DNA of 64,000 nucleotides from positions 434,001 to 498,000 of the forward strand of contig NZ_LDJL01000011.1 of the NCBI RefSeq assembly GCF_001431405.1, read 5' to 3'. Below the pieces are notes generated by a model, which worked only from the letters and a program-made list of their open reading frames with translations, was not told the origin of the DNA and ran no database searches. Numbering within the stretch: the first letter of the stretch is position 1; the number at the start of each line of letters is the position of its first letter. Below, piece by piece: positions 1 through 8,210 of the stretch. A program made the position numbers and the translations under genes. Source of the stretch: Pseudoxanthomonas dokdonensis (GTDB lineage Bacteria; Pseudomonadota; Gammaproteobacteria; Xanthomonadales; Xanthomonadaceae).

Positions 1-1
1 C

Positions 2-610
2 CTGGTCAAGGATGGACAGATCGTCGACGGCTTCCCCGGCGCCCTGCCGGAAGGCCAGCTGCGCGAATTCCTGTCCAAGCACGGCGTGCTGCCAGCCGCC
101 GCAGCCAATGACGAGGCGCCGGTCGAAGCGGCACCGCTGGACCCGCATGCCGAAGTCCTGCGGCTGCGCGCGGCGGTCGAGGCCGAGCCGGACAAGGACG
201 ACCTGAAACTGGATCTGGCGCTGGCGCTGCTGAAGACCGGCGCCATCAGCGAGGCCGACAAACTGCTGCAGGCCCTGCCAGCCAACCTGGCCACCGACGA
301 ACGCGCGGTACGCGCCCATGCCCGGCTGGCGTTTGCCAACGCGGTCAAGGATGCGCCGCCGGTGGAAGTGCTGGAAGCGGCCATCGCCGCCGATCCGAAA
401 GATCTGCGCGCGCGCCATCTGCTTGGCGTACAGCACCTGGTTGCCGGCCGTTCGCAGGCCGCACTGGATCAGTTCCTGGAGATGCTGCGGCTGGATCGCG
501 GCTTCGAGGAAGGCTTGCCGCGCAAGGCACTGGTCGATGCGTTCCTGGTCATCGAAGACGACGCACTGGTCAGCAACTACCGGCGCAAGATGTCCTCGCT
601 ACTGTTCTAA
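2..610 (+). CDS. cnoX: CnoX/YbbN-type chaperedoxin, C-terminal part (5' end outside window)
   Basis: The frame is open from the first bases, so only the last 202 residues are visible. The first 28 or so residues (LVKDGQIVDGFPGAL...) match the end of a thioredoxin fold: the last beta hairpin, then a helix closing at FLSKHGV. The rest is helical, with TPR-like segments rich in Leu/Ala (for example DLKLDLALALLKTG), ending SSLLF before TAA. Thioredoxin domain plus C-terminal TPR repeats is the CnoX (YbbN) architecture, a holdase that protects cytosolic proteins during oxidative stress and delivers them to refolding chaperones. The N-terminal redox motif is off the window, so redox activity cannot be judged. 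A REP pair follows the stop directly. Confidence 0.75.
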   Translation: MVKDGQIVDGFPGALPEGQLREFLSKHGVLPAAAANDEAPVEAAPLDPHAEVLRLRAAVEAEPDKDDLKLDLALALLKTGAISEADKLLQALPANLATDERAVRAHARLAFANAVKDAPPVEVLEAAIAADPKDLRARHLLGVQHLVAGRSQAALDQFLEMLRLDRGFEEGLPRKALVDAFLVIEDDALVSNYRRKMSSLLF

Positions 611-611
611 G

Positions 612-770
612 GTAGAGCGGAGCTTGCTCCGCTGCCTCCTACGCTCCGCTGTCCGCACGCTCCGCTATCCGCTGGAGGCTCCGCTGCCTCTCCGCTGACT
701 CCGTTGTTTGCGACGACATCCGCGTCCTTACCGCATGACCGATGCGCCAGCGGAGCAAGCTCCGCTCTAC
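612..770. repeat. Inverted pair of REP elements (REPIN-like)
   Basis: A REP arm beginning GTAGAGCGGAGCTTGCTCCG at 612 and its inverted copy AGCGGAGCAAGCTCCGCT...AC at 749-770 enclose a low-complexity stretch full of CTCCGCT and CGCTCCG fragments. Each arm is a near-palindrome and the pair can fold into a long hairpin. The same arm recurs at 32833 and in the arrays at 38191-38616 and 39213-39649. It fills the gap between the chaperedoxin stop and the DUF4442 gene. Confidence 0.8.
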
Positions 771-837
771 GGGAGGGGAGCCACATACGGGTGCGTAGGG
801 TATCCTGCGCATCCGCTTCATCCCTCCGCCGCCAGCC

Positions 838-1305
838 ATGAAACCCTCCCGCCTGCGCCATCTGTTCAATTTCTGGCCACCGTTCCTGTTCACCGGCATC
901 CATGTCACCGAACTGGCCGACGACTGGCGCCAGGCGCGGGTCGAGCTGCGGATACGGCCGTGGAACCGGAACTATGTCGGCACCCATTTCGGCGGCAGTC
1001 TGTTCGCGATGACCGACCCGTTCTGGATGATCATGGTCAAGGAGTGCCTGGGCCGGGACTATTACGTCTGGGACAAGGCCGCCGAGATTGAATTCGTCAG
1101 CCCCGGCCGCGGCACCCTGCATGCGCAGTTCCGCGTCGACGCCGAACTGCTCGAATCCTTGTGTGATGCCGCTGCCGCCGGCGACAAGGTCCTGCGCTGG
1201 TTGCCGGTCGACGTGCTCAACGAGCGCAGTGAAATCGTCGCCCGCATCCGCAAGCAGATCTATGTGCGGCTGAAACCGGAAAAACGTCCCTCGCCCAGCG
1301 CTTGA
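838..1305 (+). CDS. DUF4442 hotdog-fold protein (PaaI-thioesterase-like)
   Basis: A 155-residue cytosolic protein. The N-terminal part (LRHLFNFWPPFLFTGI) and the core N-Y-V-G-T-H-F-G-G-S-L-F segment are typical of DUF4442 proteins, which adopt a hotdog fold related to acyl-CoA thioesterases. The helix after THFGGS corresponds to the hotdog helix that carries the active site in true thioesterases, but no substrate can be inferred. No strong Shine-Dalgarno is visible before ATG 838. It is followed at 40 bases by the DUF502 gene on the same strand. Confidence 0.7.
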   Translation: MKPSRLRHLFNFWPPFLFTGIHVTELADDWRQARVELRIRPWNRNYVGTHFGGSLFAMTDPFWMIMVKECLGRDYYVWDKAAEIEFVSPGRGTLHAQFRVDAELLESLCDAAAAGDKVLRWLPVDVLNERSEIVARIRKQIYVRLKPEKRPSPSA

Positions 1306-1312
1306 GGCAGCG

Positions 1313-1339
1313 TTGGACAAGTCCGGCAAGCCTTACAAT
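1313..1339 (+). promoter_or_regulatory. Possible promoter for the DUF502 gene, giving a leaderless or very short-leader transcript
   Basis: TTGGAC (1313-1318) and TACAAT (1334-1339) resemble -35 and -10 boxes, with a short 15-base spacer. Transcription would begin at about the ATG at 1346. The short spacer makes the -35 assignment weak; the -10 match is the better part. Confidence 0.35.
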
Positions 1340-1345
1340 GGCGGC

Positions 1346-2017
1346 ATGTCCAATCCCTCCCCCGCCCCCCGTACGTCCCTGCAGAAGCTGTTCCTGACAG
1401 GCCTGTTGACCCTGCTGCCCATCTGGCTGACCTGGGTCGTGGTCAAGTTCGTGTTCGTGCTGCTGTCCGATGCCAGCAAGCCCATCGTCGGTCCGCTGTC
1501 ACAGGAAATCGCCGCCTCGTTCCCACAGTCGCTGGGCTGGATCAGCGCGTTGTGGGTGCAGAACACCATCGCGATGGTGGCCACGGTCGGGGTGATCCTG
1601 CTGGTCGGCTTCCTCGCCCGCCGGGTCATCGGCCAGCGCATCCTCGGCTGGTTCGAACTGCTGATCTTGCGGGTGCCGCTGGCCAGCACCATCTACACCA
1701 GCGCGCGCAAACTGCTGGACATCCTGCAGACCAAGCCGGGCAGCACCCAGCGCGTGGTGCTGGTCGACTTTCCGCATCGCGAAATGAAGTCGGTGGGCCT
1801 GGTCACCCGGGTCATGCGCGAGGAAGGCAGCGGTCGCGAGTTGGCCGCAGTCTATGTGCCGACCACGCCCAACCCGACCTCCGGCTACCTGGAAATCGTG
1901 CCGGTGGAACTGCTGACGCCGACCGACTGGAGCGTCGACCAGGCGATGAGTTTCATCATCTCCGGTGGCGCGGTGGCGCCGGAAAGCATGCCATTCACCC
2001 GCGCCGGCGAACGCTGA
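1346..2017 (+). CDS. DUF502 family inner-membrane protein
   Basis: A 223-residue protein with two hydrophobic segments (about residues 13-36 and 65-88) separated by an amphipathic loop, then a soluble C-terminal half with the conserved DUF502 blocks VPLASTIYTSARK and VYVPTTPNPTSGYL. The function of the family is unknown; plant relatives are membrane-associated. A TTG codon upstream at 1313 is in frame, but ATG 1346 is preferred because TACAAT at 1334-1339 looks like a -10 box placed seven bases before it, which would make the TTG untranscribed. The next gene begins four bases after the TGA. Confidence 0.8.
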   Translation: MSNPSPAPRTSLQKLFLTGLLTLLPIWLTWVVVKFVFVLLSDASKPIVGPLSQEIAASFPQSLGWISALWVQNTIAMVATVGVILLVGFLARRVIGQRILGWFELLILRVPLASTIYTSARKLLDILQTKPGSTQRVVLVDFPHREMKSVGLVTRVMREEGSGRELAAVYVPTTPNPTSGYLEIVPVELLTPTDWSVDQAMSFIISGGAVAPESMPFTRAGER

Positions 2018-2021
2018 CACG

Positions 2022-2798
2022 ATGGCGGCCGTGCGTCCGTTGAATGATCGCGCGACCCGCCTGTTCATCGCGCTGGCGGCGTTCTTCTGCGTCAACGCGG
2101 TGCTGGCCGAATTCATAGGCGTCAAGATTTTCGCGCTCGAGGACACCCTTGGCATCGCGCCGCTGGAATGGAACCTGTTCGGGCGCAGCGGTTCGCTCAA
2201 TTTCACCGTCGGCACCCTGCTGTGGCCGTTCGTGTTCGTGCTGACCGATACCGTCAACGAATTCTTCGGTCGCCGTGGGGTGCGCTACGTCTCGTGGCTG
2301 GCGGTGGCGCTGATCATCTATGGCTTCCTGTTCGCTTTCCTGGCCATCGCCGCGGCACCGGCCGGCTGGTGGGTGGAAGCCGCCCGTGAGCAGGGCGTGC
2401 CGGATTACCAGGCCGCCTTCGCCGCGATTTTTGGCCAGGGCATGTGGTCGATTGGCGGTTCGATCGTGGCGTTCCTGGCGGGCCAGCTGATCGACGTGTC
2501 GGTATTCCACCGCATCCGCGCGGCCACCGGCGAACGCTGGGTATGGCTGCGCGCGACCGGCTCGACCGCGGTCTCGCAACTGGTCGACAGCTTCGTGGTC
2601 ATCTATGTGGCGTTCGTGCTCGGCCCGCAGCACTGGCCGACGGATCTGTTCCTGGCGGTCAGCAGCGTCAACTACATCTACAAGATGCTGGCGGCGCTGG
2701 CGATGATTCCGCTGCTGTATTTGATGCGTCACGGCATCCGCCGTTACCTGGGCGACGAACGTGAACGGCAGCTGCGACTCGACGCCGCAAGCGATTGA
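2022..2798 (+). CDS. yhhQ: Queuosine-precursor transporter, YhhQ/VUT family
   Basis: A 258-residue integral membrane protein with about six hydrophobic segments. The family hallmark is visible: ...FVLTDTVNEFFGRRGVR (T-D-x-x-N-E-x-x-G) after TM2, and the later SQLVDSFVVIYVAF helix. E. coli YhhQ imports the queuosine precursors preQ0 and preQ1. The start is ATG 2022, four bases after the DUF502 stop, so the two genes are likely co-transcribed. The later queuosine steps, tgt and queA, lie at 28.7-31.0 kb in this window, which fits import of preQ1 followed by insertion into tRNA. Confidence 0.85.
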   Translation: MAAVRPLNDRATRLFIALAAFFCVNAVLAEFIGVKIFALEDTLGIAPLEWNLFGRSGSLNFTVGTLLWPFVFVLTDTVNEFFGRRGVRYVSWLAVALIIYGFLFAFLAIAAAPAGWWVEAAREQGVPDYQAAFAAIFGQGMWSIGGSIVAFLAGQLIDVSVFHRIRAATGERWVWLRATGSTAVSQLVDSFVVIYVAFVLGPQHWPTDLFLAVSSVNYIYKMLAALAMIPLLYLMRHGIRRYLGDERERQLRLDAASD

Positions 2799-2860
2799 AT
2801 TTGATGGTTAAATCCTGATCTGTTCACGTTTCCAGCAGGCCGCTGCCTTAGCATTGCGTG

Positions 2861-3652
2861 ATGAAATATTTCCTCGTCTCCCTGTTGCTGGCCCTGACCG
2901 GCGCCAGCAGCGTGGCCGCGCACGCGCCAGAGCGCGCGGCCAGGCGCCTGGCCAGCAATGCCTCGCCAGCCGCCCCCACCCAGGCCAATACCGCGCCAGA
3001 AGCTGCGCCGCCAGCGGTTTCATCGCCGCTGTCTTCGCTGGCGCCGGCCGCCGATCCGCAGGTGCTGGCGCTGGGTCTGTCGGCGATGCAGTGCGCGCAG
3101 GCACACGGCACCGGCGTCAATGCCACCCGCCTGGCGATCATCGATTACAGCCGCTCGTCACTGACGCCGCGGCTGTGGGTGTTCGATCTGGCCCGGCAGA
3201 AGCTGCTGTACCACGAACTGGTCGCGCACGGACAAGGCTCAGGCGGCGACATCCCGACCCGCTTCTCCAATGACGAAGGCACCCACGCCTCCAGCCTCGG
3301 GCTGTTCTATACCCAGGGCACTTACCAGGGCCGCAACGGCTATTCACTGCGCATGCAGGGGCTGGACCCCGGCTTCAACGATGCCGCGCTGGCGCGGGCC
3401 ATCGTGATCCACGGCGCCGACTACGTGAATGCCGACAACGGCAAGCGGATGGGCCGGCTGGGCCGCAGCTGGGGCTGCCCGGCGCTGCGCAAGGCGGTGG
3501 CCAAACCGATCATCGATGTATTGAAAGACGGCCAGTTTGTGTTTTCCTATTACCCGCAGCAGGCCTGGCTGACGCGCTCGTCGCTGGCCCAGTGCGCGAT
3601 GGCACGTGCACAGCTGGCGCCGGTTGCCGGAAGGCTCTCAAGCCTGCACTGA
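2861..3652 (+). CDS. Exported murein L,D-transpeptidase catalytic-domain protein (YkuD_2 type)
   Basis: A 263-residue protein with a signal peptide ending near ASSVAAHA, a Pro/Ala-rich linker (about 25-65), then a YkuD_2-type domain. The catalytic signature is visible as IVIHGADYV and RSWGCPAL, with the nucleophile Cys at about residue 206. Such enzymes act in the periplasm on peptidoglycan tetrapeptides, making 3-3 cross-links or attaching proteins. A GTG lies directly before ATG 2861; the ATG is chosen. A second L,D-transpeptidase gene follows 28 bases later on the same strand. Confidence 0.8.
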   Translation: MKYFLVSLLLALTGASSVAAHAPERAARRLASNASPAAPTQANTAPEAAPPAVSSPLSSLAPAADPQVLALGLSAMQCAQAHGTGVNATRLAIIDYSRSSLTPRLWVFDLARQKLLYHELVAHGQGSGGDIPTRFSNDEGTHASSLGLFYTQGTYQGRNGYSLRMQGLDPGFNDAALARAIVIHGADYVNADNGKRMGRLGRSWGCPALRKAVAKPIIDVLKDGQFVFSYYPQQAWLTRSSLAQCAMARAQLAPVAGRLSSLH

Positions 3653-3680
3653 TCCCTCTTTCAAAAAAGGAAGCCCGCGT

Positions 3681-4862
3681 ATGCGACGTTTGGCCCGTTT
3701 ATCGAGTGTATTGCTGGGCGTGTTGCTGGGCGTGGGAATGGCGGGCAATGCCGCCGCGGTTCCGTTCTGGGGTGCCAAACAGTCCAGCCCGGTCGATACC
3801 CATGCCAGCGAGCTGAAGCCCGGCGAGTGGTTCTGGGCTGGCGACGACAAACAGGCCGGGCCGATGGCGGTGGTGGTCAGCCTGACCGAACAGCGCGCCT
3901 ACGTGTATCGCAACGGCATCCTGATCGCGGTGTCGACGGTCAGCACCGGCAAACCGGGTCATGAGACGCCGACCGGTGTGTTCACCATCCTGCAGAAGGA
4001 CAAGGACCACCACTCCAGCATCTACAACTCGGCACCGATGCCCTACCAGCAGCGGCTGACCTGGGGTGGCGTGGCACTGCATGCGGGTGGCCTGCCCGGC
4101 TATCCGGAATCACACGGCTGCGTGCACCTGCCGACCGCGTTCGCGCAGCATCTGTTCGAAGCCTCCAACATGGGCATGACCGTGGTCGTCGCCGAGGAAG
4201 GTTCGGCGCCGGTCAACGTCGTCCACCCGGGACTGGTCAGCCCGATCAATCCCGACACCGGCGCCGATGTGGTGATACCGCTGCTGGAAGACGGCACTGC
4301 CTGGCGTTGGGACGGCGACTCGGCCGACCCGGTCGTGCTGGCCGCCGACGGTGGCGTCGTGTCCACCAGCGCGTCCACCAGCGCGGCGCCCGCCGCTCCC
4401 ACTGCGGCCCAGGGCAAGCCGGCGACCGCCAAGGAAGGTCCGATTTCGATGGTGCTCAGCCGCAGCGACCGCATCCTGTTCGTCTATCGCAACGGTGTCG
4501 AAGTCGGCCGCAGTCGCATCGCCCTGCGCGGCGCGCCGACCCGGATGGGTACCCATGCCTATATCGTTTCGGCCGGTTTCCAGCCGCCGGCCGCTGGCTC
4601 GGACATGCGCCAGGCACGGATGCCGGAATGGATTGCCATCGGCATTCCCGGTCGCGAGGGCGAACAGGGGGTGCCGGTGCCGACCGCCGAAAGCAGCCAG
4701 TTCGACATCCCGCCCGGCTTCATCGCCAAGGTATTGCCACTGGTACGACCAGGCACCGTGCTGGTGGCCACCGACGGCCAGATCATGCCGCAATCGACCG
4801 GCCCGCAACTGCAGGTAATCAACGCCGATCCGCCCCCAGGCCACGACCCGGCGACGCGCTGA
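3681..4862 (+). CDS. Exported L,D-transpeptidase (YkuD) with a second, degenerate YkuD-like half
   Basis: A 393-residue protein. AAGGAA at 3667-3672 supports ATG 3681 over an in-frame ATG at 3606. It has a signal peptide (about 1-27, ending GNAAAV). Residues about 55-175 form a YkuD domain: Y-V-Y-R-N-G, S-T-G-K-P-G-H-E-T-P-T-G, V-A-L-H-A-G-G and S-H-G-C-V-H-L, with the catalytic Cys at about 147. After a Ser/Ala/Pro linker (about 230-250), residues about 255-300 repeat the start of the domain (LSRSDRILFVYRNGVEVGRS...MGTHAYIV) but have no HG or SHGC motif. The second half is therefore probably structural or binding rather than catalytic. Confidence 0.85.
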   Translation: MRRLARLSSVLLGVLLGVGMAGNAAAVPFWGAKQSSPVDTHASELKPGEWFWAGDDKQAGPMAVVVSLTEQRAYVYRNGILIAVSTVSTGKPGHETPTGVFTILQKDKDHHSSIYNSAPMPYQQRLTWGGVALHAGGLPGYPESHGCVHLPTAFAQHLFEASNMGMTVVVAEEGSAPVNVVHPGLVSPINPDTGADVVIPLLEDGTAWRWDGDSADPVVLAADGGVVSTSASTSAAPAAPTAAQGKPATAKEGPISMVLSRSDRILFVYRNGVEVGRSRIALRGAPTRMGTHAYIVSAGFQPPAAGSDMRQARMPEWIAIGIPGREGEQGVPVPTAESSQFDIPPGFIAKVLPLVRPGTVLVATDGQIMPQSTGPQLQVINADPPPGHDPATR

Positions 4863-4897
4863 AGCGCGCTTGCATGATCGCTGGCTGGCGACTGGCG

Positions 4898-6499
4898 TCA
4901 GCCCAGATCCTGGATGATGGCCCGGGCGGCATTGTGGCCCGGCGCGCCGGTCACGCCGCCACCGGGATGGCTGCCGGCGCCACACAGGTACAGGCCGTCG
5001 ACCGCGCCGCGGTAGTCGGCCTGGCCGAGCACCGGGCGCGCACTGAACAACTGGTTGAGCGACAGCGCGCCGTGGAAGATGTCGCCGCCCAGCAGGCCGA
5101 ACGTCCGCTCCAGATCCAGCGGACTCATGATCTGCCGGCCCAGCACCTGCGCGGCAAAGCCCGGCGCATAGCGATCAACGGTGGCGATCATCAGGTCGGC
5201 GACCGTTTCCCGATGGTCATCCCAGTGGCGGCCACCGGACAGCTGCGGTTGCACGTGCTGGCAGAACAGGCTGGCCACGTGCTGGCCAGCCGGCGCCAGG
5301 CTGTCATCCAGGGTCGAGGGAATCAGCATCTCGACAATCGGTTCGCGCGACCAGCCTGATTCGCGCGCGTCGCGGTAGGCGCGATCCATGTAATCCAGCG
5401 ACGGCGCCAGGATGATGCCCGCGGTCAGGTGATCGCCCGGCCCTGGCAATGCGCTGAAACTGGGCAGCCCGGACAAGGCGACGTTCATACGGAACGTGCC
5501 CGAGCCGCAGCGCCAGTGGCGCATGCGTTCCCGGGTCGCCTGCGGCACCGTGTCCTCGGCCATCAGCTGCTGATAGAGCAGTTTCGGGTTGACGTTGGAG
5601 ACCACGGCGCGGGCACGCAATGTCTCGCCCTCCGTGGTGACCACGCCCACCGCACGGCCTGCCTCGACCAGCACCTGTCGCACTCCGCAGCCGGTGCGCA
5701 GGGTCACGCCTTCGGATTCGGCACTGCGCGCCATCGCCTGGGTGATCGCGCCCATCCCGCCAATTGCGTGTCCCCAGGCCCCTTTTACCCCGTTGACCTC
5801 GCCGAACACGTGGTGCAGCAACACGTACGCAGTGCCGGGTTCGTAGGGGCTGGCGAAATTGCCTACGATGCCGTCGAAGCCGAACAATGCCTTGACCGGA
5901 TCGCTCTCGAACCAGCGCCCGAGATATTCGGCAGCGGAGATGGTGAACAGATCCAGCAGCTCCTGACGCAGTGTTTCATCCAGCCGGTGCAGGCGCCGGG
6001 CCAGTCCGGCCGCGCGCATCAATTCCGGCAGCGCCTGCCACCAACGGCCATCGGTGATGTTGGGCGGTGCCTGCAGCACCAGAGCGCGCAACACGTCGGC
6101 CAGTTGTTCCAGCCGCGCTTCGTAGCCATCGAGGCGTTCTGCATCGGCGCTTGAGAAAACCGCAAACGAACGCCGGCTGTCACCACCACCGGTCAGCAGA
6201 TACCGGCCATCGGGCAGTGGCAGGAAGTTGTTGCGCCTGCGTTCGACGATGCGCAGACCATGTTGGTGCAGCTGCAGGTCGGCGATTATCTTCGGCTGCA
6301 GCAGCGATACCGTATAGGACGCAACCGAATTGCGGAACCCGGGATAAAACTCTTCGGTGACGGCGGCGCCGCCGACGACATCCCTGCGTTCCAGGACCGT
6401 AACGTTCAACCCTGCCCTGGCCAGGTAATTCGCACAGACCAGCCCGTTGTGCCCTGCCCCAATGAGAATCACATCATAATTGAGTCGTTGCTTTGGCAT
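4898..6499 (-). CDS. FAD-dependent oxidoreductase of the phytoene-desaturase/PYROXD2 family
   Basis: A 533-residue protein beginning with a dinucleotide-binding motif (V-I-L-I-G-A-G-H-N-G-L-V at about 10-21, then the acidic end of strand 2 in VTVLERR and a GG pair) and ending with the FAD-binding C-terminal signature GLYLCGAGSHPGGGVTGAPG. The length and the NARDVVGG-like N-terminus match the PYROXD2-like branch rather than the carotenoid CrtI branch. No crt genes lie beside it, so a role in carotenoid synthesis is not supported; the substrate is unknown. It is transcribed divergently from the FecR/LysM gene, with 85 bases between them. Confidence 0.8.
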   Translation of the reverse strand: MPKQRLNYDVILIGAGHNGLVCANYLARAGLNVTVLERRDVVGGAAVTEEFYPGFRNSVASYTVSLLQPKIIADLQLHQHGLRIVERRRNNFLPLPDGRYLLTGGGDSRRSFAVFSSADAERLDGYEARLEQLADVLRALVLQAPPNITDGRWWQALPELMRAAGLARRLHRLDETLRQELLDLFTISAAEYLGRWFESDPVKALFGFDGIVGNFASPYEPGTAYVLLHHVFGEVNGVKGAWGHAIGGMGAITQAMARSAESEGVTLRTGCGVRQVLVEAGRAVGVVTTEGETLRARAVVSNVNPKLLYQQLMAEDTVPQATRERMRHWRCGSGTFRMNVALSGLPSFSALPGPGDHLTAGIILAPSLDYMDRAYRDARESGWSREPIVEMLIPSTLDDSLAPAGQHVASLFCQHVQPQLSGGRHWDDHRETVADLMIATVDRYAPGFAAQVLGRQIMSPLDLERTFGLLGGDIFHGALSLNQLFSARPVLGQADYRGAVDGLYLCGAGSHPGGGVTGAPGHNAARAIIQDLG

Positions 6500-6550
6500 G
6501 GTCGGCCGGTTTTCCTGACAGTGGGGAGCCCATCACAGTATGGCGCAGCC

Positions 6551-6556
6551 TATAAT
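6551..6556 (+). promoter_or_regulatory. Perfect -10 box (TATAAT) upstream of the LysM/FecR gene
   Basis: TATAAT at 6551-6556 would place the transcript start near 6563, immediately before ATG 6564 and 22 bases before ATG 6585. No convincing -35 is seen at the expected distance. If transcription begins at 6563-6564, the first ATG would be leaderless. Confidence 0.4.
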
Positions 6557-6584
6557 CGCTCGAATGTCTTTCTACGGTTGCAGT

Positions 6585-8210
6585 ATGCGCACCAAGCATC
6601 GCCCCGGGCACACGCCGCGCAGCGGCCTCCTGCTGCTGCCACTGTTGGTTCTTTTCTGGCTCAGCCCGCCGGCGTCGGCGGAAGACTGGGTATACCGGGT
6701 CAAACCAGGCGACACGCTCTGGGATCTGGCCGGTGAATATCTCAAACCCGGCATCCGCTGGCAGCGTCTGCAGCGCCACAACCACATCGGCAATCCGCGC
6801 CAGCTGCCACCCGGCACGTCGCTGCATTTTCCATTGCAGTGGCTGCAGCAGGAACCGGCAGTGGCCAGCGTGACCGCGGTGGCCGGCACCGCGACCTACC
6901 GGCCTGCCGACGGCCAGCCCGCGCAGCCGGTCATCGAAGGCATGCAACTGCAGGTCGGCGCCATGCTGCAAACCGCTGCACAAGGCTCACTGAGCCTGAA
7001 GTTCGCCGACGGTTCGCGCATGCAGTTGCGCAGCAACAGCGAGTTGCACCTGGACCGCATGAGCCGTTACGGACGTAAAGGCATGTCCGATACACGCATG
7101 CGCCTGCAGCGCGGTCGCATCAACAACGATGTTGCTCCGCAGAAAGGCGGCAATGCCAGTTTCATCGTCGAGACCCCGTCGGCGACCTCATCGGTACGCG
7201 GAACCCAGTTCCGCATTGATGCCGCGACCGGCAGCACCGATACCGAGGTACTGCACGGCAGCGTGATGGTCGAAGCCGCCGGCCCGGGTACCGTGCTGCC
7301 GGAAGGCATGGGCGCCAGCGTCGCCCTCGGCCAGACCACGCCGCCACGTGCACAGCAACTGCTGCCGGCACCGGATCTGTCCGCTATCGACAAGCGTTAC
7401 CTGGCCGGCGAGACGAAACTGCAATGGACGCCACTGGAAGGCGCAACCGGATACCGGCTGTTGCTGAGTACCGACCCGGACTTCCGCACCACCCAGCTGG
7501 ATACCACTGTCGTGACCGCCGGCATCGACCTGCGTGACCTGCCCGAAGGCGACTATCACCTGTTGCTGAGTGGCATCAAGCAGTCACTCGAGGGCCGCGA
7601 GGCGCGCGCGGCGTTCGTCGTCGACGCCACTCCCAAGCCGCCGTTCGTGCTCAGTCCGCAACCCGGCAGTGCGGTCTATTCACCCTTGGCATTGGCTTGG
7701 GCGCAATCGGACGGCGCGTCCGCCTACCGGTACCAGATCGCCAGCGATGAGGACTTCAGCAGCATCGTGCTGGAGGCCGACGGCATCGCCGATACCCGGG
7801 TCGTACTCCCCGACCAGTTGGCCCCCGGCAGCTACTACTGGCGGGTAGCCGGCCTTGATGAGCAGGGCCAGCGCGGACCCTATGGCGACCCGGTGGGTTT
7901 CCGGCTGCGTGATGGCAATGCCACCCTCGACATGAACGTCAATGCCGCACGCGAGGTCAGTTTCCACTGGAATGCTGAAAAGGACGCGCAGGGCTACGAA
8001 TTCCAGCTATCGCGCTATCACGATTTCCGGGTCATCAAGGAAGCCAGGCAGGTCGACAAGCCCTCGGTGACCCTGGGCAAACTGGCGCCGGGCAACTGGT
8101 ATGTGCGCGCCCGTGCGCTGGATGCCGGTGGCGGCAATGGCGAATTCCCGCCTGCGCAGAAAATCAGGGTGCCGTGGGGGTTCTTTTCCTCCGCGCCCTG
8201 GCACCCGTGA
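6585..8210 (+). CDS. Periplasmic LysM + FecR domain protein with fibronectin-like repeats
   Basis: A 541-residue exported protein. The signal peptide runs through LLLLPLLVLFWLSPPASA. A LysM domain follows (about 36-85: YRVKPGDTLWDLAGEYL...), then a FecR domain (about 95-240: ADGSRMQLRSNSEL..., SVRGTQFRID). The C-terminal 300 residues hold about three fibronectin-like repeats, each with L-x-W followed by Y-R/E-x-x-L/I and ending G-x-Y-x-W/L-R (for example APGSYYWRVAGLD). LysM suggests peptidoglycan binding. ATG 6564 is an alternative start; ATG 6585 was chosen because it gives a more usual signal peptide. The stop overlaps the GTG of the CHASE2-GGDEF gene, so the two are probably translationally coupled. 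Confidence 0.8.
   Translation: MRTKHRPGHTPRSGLLLLPLLVLFWLSPPASAEDWVYRVKPGDTLWDLAGEYLKPGIRWQRLQRHNHIGNPRQLPPGTSLHFPLQWLQQEPAVASVTAVAGTATYRPADGQPAQPVIEGMQLQVGAMLQTAAQGSLSLKFADGSRMQLRSNSELHLDRMSRYGRKGMSDTRMRLQRGRINNDVAPQKGGNASFIVETPSATSSVRGTQFRIDAATGSTDTEVLHGSVMVEAAGPGTVLPEGMGASVALGQTTPPRAQQLLPAPDLSAIDKRYLAGETKLQWTPLEGATGYRLLLSTDPDFRTTQLDTTVVTAGIDLRDLPEGDYHLLLSGIKQSLEGREARAAFVVDATPKPPFVLSPQPGSAVYSPLALAWAQSDGASAYRYQIASDEDFSSIVLEADGIADTRVVLPDQLAPGSYYWRVAGLDEQGQRGPYGDPVGFRLRDGNATLDMNVNAAREVSFHWNAEKDAQGYEFQLSRYHDFRVIKEARQVDKPSVTLGKLAPGNWYVRARALDAGGGNGEFPPAQKIRVPWGFFSSAPWHP

Noticed and set aside
4898..6499. A carotenoid phytoene desaturase (CrtI).
   Set aside because: The length and blocks match the PYROXD2-like branch and no other carotenoid genes adjoin.
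8174..8206. GTG 8174 as start of the CHASE2-GGDEF gene.
   Set aside because: It would overlap the FecR gene by 37 bases and has no ribosome site; GTG 8207 gives the usual GTGA coupling.
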